The position numbers were made by a program, and so were the translations under genes. A model generated the notes under the pieces. That model ran no database searches and had not been told where the DNA came from. It saw only the letters and a list, made by a program, of their open reading frames with translations. From Myxococcales bacterium (GTDB lineage: Bacteria; Myxococcota_A; UBA9160; SMWR01), in the NCBI GenBank assembly GCA_022571825.1, contig JACZXC010000212.1, positions 1-5,896 of the forward strand: a stretch of 5,896 bases of DNA. Direction: 5' to 3'. Of the stretch, positions 1 to 5,896 are shown piece after piece (within the stretch, counting starts at the first letter, position 1; every line of letters starts with the position of its first letter).

Positions 1-31
1 TATCTTCGAATAGAATCAGAGCTACGGAACC

Positions 32-3000
32 ATGATCGTCGCGCTTTTCGCTCTCTTAGCCTCCGCCCAGTCCGATACGGTCCAGCTTGGGACTGTGGAC
101 GTCGGCGGCCGGCAGGTGGCCGTGACTGTCCCCTCTTTGCGGGGCCCGTTCGACGACTCCACCCCGCACGTCGAGATCGACGGCTGGAAGTTTACGGTCG
201 ACACCGACGGCAACCTAGGGGTCCGCTACCGGTCAGACGGCGGGTGGGGCGAGGTCGCGGACGCGTATCCTGCTGCGGCTTTGAAGTCGGCCTCGGCGCC
301 CGAGTACCGGGTCAAAGTGTTCCTACTCACGAATTCGACGATCCTCGAGCTCGGCCCGGGGACGAAGCTCGCCTTCGACCTGAGCGCGGACCAGACTCTG
401 AACGAGCGGATCACGGATCTCGGTGGCATCGAGAAGCTCGGCACCGCTGAGCTCACCCTGACGGGCGCGAACACCTACACGGGGGGCACGGTCGTCACCG
501 CGGGAACGCTGCGGGGGAGCACCCGTAGCCTGCCCTCTCCGGTTTCCGAAGTGGACGGATCCGGGAACATCATCAACAACGCAAGACTTGTCTTCGATCA
601 GGACTTCGACGGCGCATTCTCCGGGATCGTCAGCGGCAGCGGCGAGGTTGAGATTCGGGTGACCGGGGTGACCGGCGCGAAGATTCTCACCCTGGAAGGC
701 GTGTTCAAGCACACCGGCGGCACGCTGATCTCGGAGGGCACGCTGGTAGTCTCCATGGAGGTCGACGGCGCGAACTTCCAGGGCAACGTCGACGTGGCCG
801 AAGGCGCAACGCTGGAGTTCGCTCAGCCAGCAGTCCGCGGTCAGTTCGAAGGCGATATCAGCGGCGGCGGAAAGGTCGAAAAAAGGGGCGGCAATAGACT
901 GACCCTCACCGGAACCAATACCTACACCGGCGGCACCACAATCTTCGAGGGCCAGCTCTGGGGCGACTCCGACTCGATCCAAGGCAATGTGACCTTCGAT
1001 GAGACCCTCGGGTCGGAGGTGACTCGGGCGCTGGTTTTCGATCAGGACGCGGACGGCACCTTCACCGGCGACATCAGCGGTCCCGGGAGCGTCATGAAGA
1101 CGGGAGCTGAAAGCCTCACCCTGGTGGGCGACAACCGCTACTCGGGTGCTACCCGCATCACCAGAGGCACGCTGATCGGCGATACGAACAGTCTCCGAGG
1201 TAACATCAGCCTCAGCGGCTTGTTTTTCGATACGACCTTGATCTTCGATCAGGAGGACGACGGCAGCTTCGATGCGATCATCAGCGGAACGGGATCCCTC
1301 GAGAAGCGCGGCACGGGCCGGCTTACGCTGACGAACGCGCACTCCTTCATTGGCAATACCACGGTGTCCTCGGGCCGGCTGGACGTCAATGGCTCGTTCG
1401 ACGACCCCGCGCTGGAGGTCCAGGTCGATTCGGCGGCGGTTCTCGGCGGAACCGGGAAGGTCAAAGGCACCGTGATTGTCTACGGGACGGTGGCTCCGGG
1501 CACCTCCATCGGCATGCTGACTCTGGGAAACGTCCTCTTCAAGAACGGTTCGCAGCTGGAAGTGGAGGTCAACGACGTCGGCATGGGCAGCGGCGACCTG
1601 CTCATGGTCACCAGCAACGCCGACTTTGCGGATGGGGCGGTTGCCACGGTGGTGGTTCGACCCGAGCCCGGCGACTACACCGACGCCGTGACGGTCCCGA
1701 TCCTCAAGGTCCAGAACCACATGGGCTCGTTCACGTCGTGCGGCCCCGACTTCGCGTTCCTCGACACCGCGCTCTTCCAGTTTGGCGTCTCGGAAACCTC
1801 ATTTCGCTGCGGTCCGGATGATCCCAAGAACGAACCTCCGACCTGCGTTTCGTGTGATGAGAACAACAAGGTGTACCTCACGATCCAGGACAACGGAAAG
1901 ACCCTATCGAGCTTTGCGGACACGCCGAATCGGACCGCGGTGGCCCTGGGGCTCCAGGCGGCGGAGGACGCGGACACCGGGGATCTGAAGGACCTATTCG
2001 ACAATCTGAGCATCCTGACCACGGCCGACGTCACCGCCACCCTGGACGCGATCGGGGGCGAATCGCTCACCCAGTTCTCCACCACCCGGCTGGCGGTTTC
2101 GAGGCGCGTCCAGAACAGCATCCACCGTCGTGTTCGGGGCTTGGGCTGGAAGCCGAGCGGTCCGCTGTCGGGCGACTCGGCGGACCGCCCCTTCGGGGTC
2201 GGGAACGCAAGGCGACGTTCCGGGCCGGGGTCCCAGCTCAGCGCCTCGACGTGGCGCACGGCGATGGCCCTGGGCCTGCCGGCGAGCGCCGCTCCTGTTG
2301 GCGCGCGCACCCGGGAGATCGGCCCCGGCGGCTGGCTCGACGCCTACGGGATCTTCGGCGACCACTCGGGAAGCGGTGGCGCCAGCGGCATGGACTACAC
2401 CGTGGCGGGCACTACCGTCGGATTCGATCGCCTGCTCGCAAATCGCGGCGTGCTGGGTGCCGCCGTCGGCTATGCGCGCACCCGCAACCTCGAGTTCGAC
2501 TCGCTGTCGTCCTCGGGGGAAGCCAACACGTTTCACGGAGCCCTCTACGCCGGGCGATCCGATTCCCGAAGCTACCTGAGCGTGGCGACCCGGTTCGGTT
2601 ACAGCACCTCGAGGAGCACGCGCCGAATCATCGTCGGCACGATCGACCGGCGCGCGGAGGCGGAGTTCAGCGGCTGGGAGCTGGGAGCCGCCACCGAGGC
2701 CGGGGTCGACTGGGTCGAGTTCCGGGGAGCCTGGCTCCAGCCCCTGGCGTTCTTCGACTACGTGCACCTCCAGACCGAGGAGTACACCGAAACGGGCGCG
2801 GGCTCGCTCAACCTCCGGGTAGGGAGCCAGAGCCTGGACTCTTTCGTGGGCGGCCTCGGCGCCCGGTTGCACGGGACCGTGCGGATCGGGAACGATACCT
2901 GGATGGCGCCGGAACTCCGCGTGCGCTGGAGCCGCCACTTCGGGGGCCGTGGGCGCGGGGTCGACATCCAGCTCCCGGCCGCCACCAGCGGGGGAGCCTG

Positions 3001-3163
3001 GGTGGTGCGGGGCGCCTCGACGCCGGCCAACGAGTGGGTCGTCGGCGCCGGCTGGACCGTCACCCGCCAGAAGAACCTGCACGTTTTTGCCGACTACGAC
3101 GCCGTCCTCAGCCGGGACCTGATCGAACACTCGTTCGCCCTGGGGTTTCGGTGGGTGTGGTGA
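32..3163 (+). CDS. Autotransporter (type Va secretion) with PATR-repeat beta-helix passenger and C-terminal beta-barrel
   Basis: Predicted surface protein whose C-terminal barrel inserts in the outer membrane and carries the N-terminal passenger to the cell surface. ATG at 32 is the first start after an in-frame TAG at 11-13; the ribosome site is poor. Residues 1-13 form a short hydrophobic stretch ending ASAQ, a minimal signal peptide without a basic n-region. About five PATR repeats occupy residues 132-454 (ELTLTGANTYTGGT, RLTLTGTNTYTGGT). Residues 471-499 (LGGTGKVKG..APGTSIGMLTLG) are the usual end of such a beta-helix. A four-cysteine insert (C570, C593, C605, C608) follows, then a helical linker (about 633-702), a Pro/Gly/Arg-rich stretch (703-765) and the barrel (about 766-1043). 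The barrel has alternating strands, YTETGAGSLNLRVGSQSLDS, and an aromatic C-terminus, FRWVW. I see no protease or lipase triad, so an adhesin or structural role is more likely than an enzyme, but the ligand is unknown. Family assignment is firm; function is inference. Confidence 0.93.
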   Translation: MIVALFALLASAQSDTVQLGTVDVGGRQVAVTVPSLRGPFDDSTPHVEIDGWKFTVDTDGNLGVRYRSDGGWGEVADAYPAAALKSASAPEYRVKVFLLTNSTILELGPGTKLAFDLSADQTLNERITDLGGIEKLGTAELTLTGANTYTGGTVVTAGTLRGSTRSLPSPVSEVDGSGNIINNARLVFDQDFDGAFSGIVSGSGEVEIRVTGVTGAKILTLEGVFKHTGGTLISEGTLVVSMEVDGANFQGNVDVAEGATLEFAQPAVRGQFEGDISGGGKVEKRGGNRLTLTGTNTYTGGTTIFEGQLWGDSDSIQGNVTFDETLGSEVTRALVFDQDADGTFTGDISGPGSVMKTGAESLTLVGDNRYSGATRITRGTLIGDTNSLRGNISLSGLFFDTTLIFDQEDDGSFDAIISGTGSLEKRGTGRLTLTNAHSFIGNTTVSSGRLDVNGSFDDPALEVQVDSAAVLGGTGKVKGTVIVYGTVAPGTSIGMLTLGNVLFKNGSQLEVEVNDVGMGSGDLLMVTSNADFADGAVATVVVRPEPGDYTDAVTVPILKVQNHMGSFTSCGPDFAFLDTALFQFGVSETSFRCGPDDPKNEPPTCVSCDENNKVYLTIQDNGKTLSSFADTPNRTAVALGLQAAEDADTGDLKDLFDNLSILTTADVTATLDAIGGESLTQFSTTRLAVSRRVQNSIHRRVRGLGWKPSGPLSGDSADRPFGVGNARRRSGPGSQLSASTWRTAMALGLPASAAPVGARTREIGPGGWLDAYGIFGDHSGSGGASGMDYTVAGTTVGFDRLLANRGVLGAAVGYARTRNLEFDSLSSSGEANTFHGALYAGRSDSRSYLSVATRFGYSTSRSTRRIIVGTIDRRAEAEFSGWELGAATEAGVDWVEFRGAWLQPLAFFDYVHLQTEEYTETGAGSLNLRVGSQSLDSFVGGLGARLHGTVRIGNDTWMAPELRVRWSRHFGGRGRGVDIQLPAATSGGAWVVRGASTPANEWVVGAGWTVTRQKNLHVFADYDAVLSRDLIEHSFALGFRWVW
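425..1393 (+). repeat. Array of about five degenerate PATR (autotransporter-associated beta-strand) repeats inside the passenger
   Basis: Protein-level tandem repeats with a unit of roughly 70-75 residues in the later part. Cores start near residues 132, 203, 279, 351 and 420. Each follows the pattern G-G-x-(L/V)-x-K-x-G-x-x-x-L-T-L-x-G-x-N-x-Y-x-G-x-T, then a GTL-like turn. The second (about 203-240) is the most degenerate, and the fifth has N-A-H-S-F in place of N-T-Y. A second conserved block, FDQDxDGxFxGxISGxG, precedes cores 2, 4 and 5; core 3 has a decayed version (FAQPAVRGQFEGDISGGG). At DNA level the 11-mer TTCGATCAGGA recurs in the same codon phase at 593, 1037 and 1244, which suggests internal duplication with later divergence. 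PATR repeats are known to form rungs of a right-handed beta-helix. Confidence 0.85.
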
Positions 3164-3210
3164 GTCACGTGGCGATCCGTGTCATCCAAGGCCAGGGAAG
3201 GGACACCGCG

Positions 3211-3238
3211 TTGCTCGATTGCGGCGCGGCTCTATCAT
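3211..3238 (+). promoter_or_regulatory. Candidate sigma70-type promoter for the LptF-LptG fusion gene
   Basis: TTGCTC (3211-3216), a 16-base spacer, then TATCAT (3233-3238). The -10 box matches TATAAT at five of six positions, while the -35 box matches only its TTG half. It lies about 90 bases before the ATG at 3329 in a gap between two same-strand genes, so the permease may be transcribed on its own rather than only by read-through from the autotransporter gene. No clear terminator separates the two genes. Assignment is by eye. Confidence 0.4.
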
Positions 3239-3255
3239 TGGGCCAACCGGGAAGC

Positions 3256-3265
3256 GGGGATCCCC
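3256..3265. repeat. Perfect 10-bp palindrome in the intergenic region
   Basis: GGGGATCCCC reads the same on both strands and sits about 18 bases downstream of the candidate -10 box, so it would fall in the 5' untranslated leader. It could be a small operator half-site or simply chance in GC-rich DNA. Nearby are an 11-base inverted repeat CTGCGGCGCAG (3292-3302) and a direct repeat ACCGGGA (3246-3252 and 3280-3286). None is tied to a known regulator. Confidence 0.25.
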
Positions 3266-3328
3266 CATCCCACGCCTCGACCGGGAGCTACCTGCGGCGC
3301 AGCGGCGTTGTGAGGATCCCCTGGCCGG

Positions 3329-5680
3329 ATGTCCACAGCTTCCACCAAGAGCCGAGCCCCGGGTCGAACGCTCTACGGATACCTGATCCGGGAGATGATG
3401 TTCCCGACCCTGTTCACGCTCTCCGGGCTCACCCTGATGGCCCTGACCAAAGAGCTGCTCAAGCTCTCGGACCTCCTGATCAACCGCGGACTCGGCGCCC
3501 CCCTGGCGGCCAGCATCGCCCTCTACAAGGCGATACCGATCGCATCGGACATGCTTCCCTTCGCGGTCCTGGTGGGCATGCTGGTGGCCCTCGGCCGCCT
3601 CAGCGCCGATTTCGAGGTGGTGGCGCTGGAGGCCTGCGGCGTGTCGGCCCGGCGACTCCACGGACCCGTACTGGCGTCGGCCGCGGTGATGACCGTCATC
3701 GGCGTGGGCCTCGGTGCGTTCGCTACGCCGTGGGCGTATCGCAGTCTCGACACCGCCATGGAAGAGATCGCGCGAGAACATCCCGGCGCCACGCTCCGCG
3801 CGGGGACGCTCCACCGATTCGGAGAGTGGCGACTGCAGGCCCGGGAGGTGTCGGCCAGCGGCGATCAGCTGCGCGGCGTGGTCCTCTGGACACCCGAGAT
3901 CGGAGAGACCCTGTTCGCTGAACGCGGCGCCCTCGCAGCCGACCCAACCGGCCAGACTCGGATTACGGTGGAGAACGCGACGGTCCTCCTGACCGCAAAG
4001 GACGAGCTGCGGCACTTCCATTTCGACACCATGACGAGCTTGCTGCCCGAGAGCGGCCACCGGCTTCAGTACGCGGGACCGGACACCCTGGCGGCGGCGA
4101 CCTTCCCCGAGCTGTTCGCGATCGAGGGGGCCGAGGAAACCGTGCGCCTCGCCCGGGTCGAGCTCCATCGACGTTTCGCGCGGCCGATGGCGAGCCTGTT
4201 CTTCGGATTGCTCGTGATGCCAATCTTCCTGGCCCGGGGTGCCTCTTCTCGGGCCAGCGGTGGACTGCTCGGCCTGCTCGCGACGCTCTTCTATTACGGA
4301 CTGGTTCAGGCCGCCAATGGCCTGCTCAAGGGCGGCGGGAGCGTCGCCTTCGCCGTCTGGTTGCCCAACGCGATCCTCGGCGTCGGGGGCGCCCTCGCCT
4401 TCCTGTGGCTGGGGCGCGCATCGGTCTTCGCATGGAGAATGGAGCGCGGCCCGCAGCACGCCCCGCGCTGGTTTCCATGGCGCCGCGCCCGGGAGCTCCG
4501 GGCCGACACCCTCCGACGGAGCTCGCCAGGGGGCAAGTCTCCGGAGGTTCCGCGCGTCGAGCGCCGACGGGTCCGTACCCACCGGTGGTCGCTTCAGCGC
4601 TACGTCGCCGCGCGTTTTCTGCTGATGCTGCTTCTGTCCTTTGGCGTACTGCTGGTCGGCTATCTCGTGATCGACATCCTGGAGCGGTTGCAGTGGTTCG
4701 CCCGCTTCAACGCCACCGCTTCCGAAGCCGTTCGTTTCTACGGGTTTCGCATCCCGCTTCTCGTCTCGCGGCTGGTCCCGATGGCCCTGCTGGTGGCGAC
4801 GGCGTTGACGGTCAGTCTGGTCGCCGTCCAGGGCGAACTCACGGGAATGCGCAGCTGTGGGATCCCGGCTCCGAGGGGCATGCTGCCGGTGCTCATCATC
4901 TGCCTCATCGTGGCCCCCTTCTCCTTCATCCTGAACAACGAGATCGTGCCGCGGACCAACACCCTGAACGAATACCTCAAGGAAACCGAGATCAAGGTAG
5001 ACGAGGTATGGCGGCCGTTCCATGCCACCGACGGGCGCCAGGCCCCGGCGGTGTGGTTCATGGAGGGGCGGCGACTGCTGGAGGCCGAGCGCCTGGACCC
5101 CCAGCTCGGCACCGCCGTCGGTCTGACGATCTACGAACTCGGTACCGACGGGCTGCCGCTGAGCCGGCTGCGCGCGCGGGGCGGAAGACACCTGGGTGGA
5201 GGGACCTGGCGCCTCTTCGATCCCGAGCAGGTCGAATTCACGGAGGACGGGCCGCGTCGCACCCGGGGATCGCGCATCGCGCATCTGTGGAAGGGTGTTC
5301 CCGTCGAGGTGGACACGCGGAACCTGTCAGTGGGGGATCTGGGCGAAGAGATCATCAGAGCCGAGCGAGACGATTTCGACGCCACCATCCTTCGCGTCGA
5401 CCGCTACGCCAAACTCGTCGCGCCCCTGGGGTGTCTGCTGCTGCCCGCGGTGGCGTTCTTCTTCGCCGTCTCCGGACCTCCCTATCCGAGCACGGCATCC
5501 TCGCTGGTCGTGAGCGTGCTGGTGGCCGTGAGCAGCGTGCTGCTCTCCGGGTTGTCGGCGAGTCTGGGCTACCGCAAGGTACTCCCGCCGATCGTAGCGG
5601 GGCTGGCCCCAATGGCCGTCTTCGGAATGCTCGCCGCCTACCTCGGCCTGCGCGTCCGAGGGATGTTCACTCGGTCCTAG
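3329..5680 (+). CDS. lptFG: Fused LptF-LptG permease of the LPS export ABC transporter
   Basis: Inner-membrane permease predicted to pair with the ATPase LptB and pass LPS to LptC/LptA. LptF and LptG are normally separate proteins of about 360-400 residues; here two complete YjgP/YjgQ domains lie in one 783-residue chain. The LptF half (1-362) has TM segments near 24-44, 73-89, 110-133, 286-302, 310-331 and 343-362, and a periplasmic jellyroll at about 138-275. Its coupling helix is GRLSADFEVVALEACGVS, with Glu96. The LptG half (about 425-783) has TM segments near 430-449, 475-500, 517-536, 697-714, 724-746 and 753-774, and a jellyroll at about 545-690 (LTIYELG, GTWRLF). Its coupling helix is GELTGMRSCGI, with Glu503. 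The Arg-rich linker (363-424) should be cytoplasmic, as the topology requires. ATG at 3329 is the first start after in-frame TGA 3311-3313; GAGGA (3312-3316) is a somewhat distant ribosome site. Other lpt genes are not in the window. Confidence 0.93.
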   Translation: MSTASTKSRAPGRTLYGYLIREMMFPTLFTLSGLTLMALTKELLKLSDLLINRGLGAPLAASIALYKAIPIASDMLPFAVLVGMLVALGRLSADFEVVALEACGVSARRLHGPVLASAAVMTVIGVGLGAFATPWAYRSLDTAMEEIAREHPGATLRAGTLHRFGEWRLQAREVSASGDQLRGVVLWTPEIGETLFAERGALAADPTGQTRITVENATVLLTAKDELRHFHFDTMTSLLPESGHRLQYAGPDTLAAATFPELFAIEGAEETVRLARVELHRRFARPMASLFFGLLVMPIFLARGASSRASGGLLGLLATLFYYGLVQAANGLLKGGGSVAFAVWLPNAILGVGGALAFLWLGRASVFAWRMERGPQHAPRWFPWRRARELRADTLRRSSPGGKSPEVPRVERRRVRTHRWSLQRYVAARFLLMLLLSFGVLLVGYLVIDILERLQWFARFNATASEAVRFYGFRIPLLVSRLVPMALLVATALTVSLVAVQGELTGMRSCGIPAPRGMLPVLIICLIVAPFSFILNNEIVPRTNTLNEYLKETEIKVDEVWRPFHATDGRQAPAVWFMEGRRLLEAERLDPQLGTAVGLTIYELGTDGLPLSRLRARGGRHLGGGTWRLFDPEQVEFTEDGPRRTRGSRIAHLWKGVPVEVDTRNLSVGDLGEEIIRAERDDFDATILRVDRYAKLVAPLGCLLLPAVAFFFAVSGPPYPSTASSLVVSVLVAVSSVLLSGLSASLGYRKVLPPIVAGLAPMAVFGMLAAYLGLRVRGMFTRS

Positions 5681-5896
5681 GGTGGGCGGCGATCGGCTCC
5701 CCCAACAGCGCTCGCTCGTAATGCTCGGCGCTGGCCGCGGCGGTAAATACCGAGGCGCGCTCCTCGAGGGCGGCCCGCTCACGGGGTGCGTCGAGGACTT
5801 CGCAGATCGCCTTGGCCAGCGCGGCGGGATCGCCCACCGGTACCAGGGGGCCATGGCGCCCGTCCTCCAGGATCTCTGACGGCCCGCTGAGGCAAT
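5667..5896 (-). CDS. Glycosyltransferase, GT-B fold (GT4-like), C-terminal fragment; 5' end lies outside the window
   Basis: Reading the minus strand from the right edge gives 75 residues before a TGA at 5669-5667; no start codon is in the window, so this is a gene running off the edge, not a truncated gene. The fragment opens with CLSGPSEILEDG, then GPLVPVGDPAALAKAI. This matches the C-terminal nucleotide-sugar-binding region of GT4-type glycosyltransferases, where (C/D)xSGPxEIL...G.LVP.GD..ALA.AI is typical and just follows the E-x7-E donor-site motif, which would lie off-window. It ends with a helix rich in Ala, Glu and Arg and a short polar tail. Its 3' end overlaps the permease gene by 14 bases (5667-5680), convergently. 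Next to an LPS export gene, a role in LPS core, O-antigen or another surface glycan is a reasonable inference; donor and acceptor cannot be read from this piece. Confidence 0.82.
   Translation of the reverse strand, partial: CLSGPSEILEDGRHGPLVPVGDPAALAKAICEVLDAPRERAALEERASVFTAAASAEHYERALLGEPIAAHPRTE

Noticed and set aside
11..16. TAGAAT as a -10 box for the autotransporter gene
   Set aside because: It is only 15 bases before the ATG and any -35 would lie outside the window, so it cannot be supported here.
323..1720. 465-codon minus-strand open frame under the PATR repeats
   Set aside because: The apparent repeats in its product mirror the repeats of the opposite-strand gene; no independent domain or ribosome site seen.
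3179..3206. Possible terminator hairpin after the autotransporter (GTGTC ... GACAC)
   Set aside because: Only a 5-bp stem with an 18-base loop and no following T-run; not convincing as a terminator.
2251..3921. 556-codon plus-strand open frame spanning the autotransporter end, the gap and the permease start
   Set aside because: It overlaps two well-supported genes in another frame, and its Arg/Pro/Gly-rich translation is typical of a GC-rich off-frame product.
3182..5284. 700-codon open frame on the minus strand opposite the permease
   Set aside because: Shadow of the permease gene in GC-rich DNA: its product is a low-complexity mix of Arg, Gln, Glu, Gly and His with no recognisable domain, while the plus frame gives a clear two-domain LPS permease.
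5327..5854. 175-codon minus-strand open frame with an ATG near the glycosyltransferase end
   Set aside because: A different minus frame from 5896 to 5667 matches the glycosyltransferase C-terminus; this one gives Arg/Pro/Ser-rich sequence without family resemblance.

Overview
This is a GC-rich Gram-negative window with three genes, all pointing to the cell envelope. High GC, strong G/C bias at third codon positions, an outer-membrane autotransporter and a lipopolysaccharide (LPS) export permease together indicate a diderm, LPS-making bacterium. The fused permease and overall style would fit a deltaproteobacterial-type lineage (Myxococcota, Desulfobacterota, Binatota and relatives), but that placement is inference; no marker gene settles it.

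Layout. Positions 32-3163 (+) hold a complete 1043-residue type Va autotransporter. It has a weak signal peptide, a beta-helical passenger built from about five autotransporter-associated beta-strand (PATR) repeats, a cysteine-containing insert, an alpha-helical linker and a C-terminal 12-strand-type beta-barrel. A 165-base gap (3164-3328) carries a plausible sigma70-type promoter and a small GGGGATCCCC palindrome. Positions 3329-5680 (+) encode a 783-residue permease in which LptF and LptG, normally two proteins, are joined in one chain by an arginine-rich linker. From 5667 to the right edge, on the minus strand, lies the 3' end of a GT-B glycosyltransferase gene. It has no start inside the window and overlaps the permease gene tail to tail by 14 bases.

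How they fit together. The LptFG fusion would form the membrane part of the LptB2FG ABC exporter that extracts LPS from the inner membrane, and the convergent glycosyltransferase may act on LPS core, O-antigen or another surface glycan. The autotransporter is also an outer-membrane product, but nothing shows that it is co-regulated or functionally linked with the other two. The most distinctive item is the one-chain LptF-LptG permease. Next are the four-cysteine insert and the DxDxDG-like loops in the autotransporter passenger. No mobile element, CRISPR array, tRNA or rRNA was seen.
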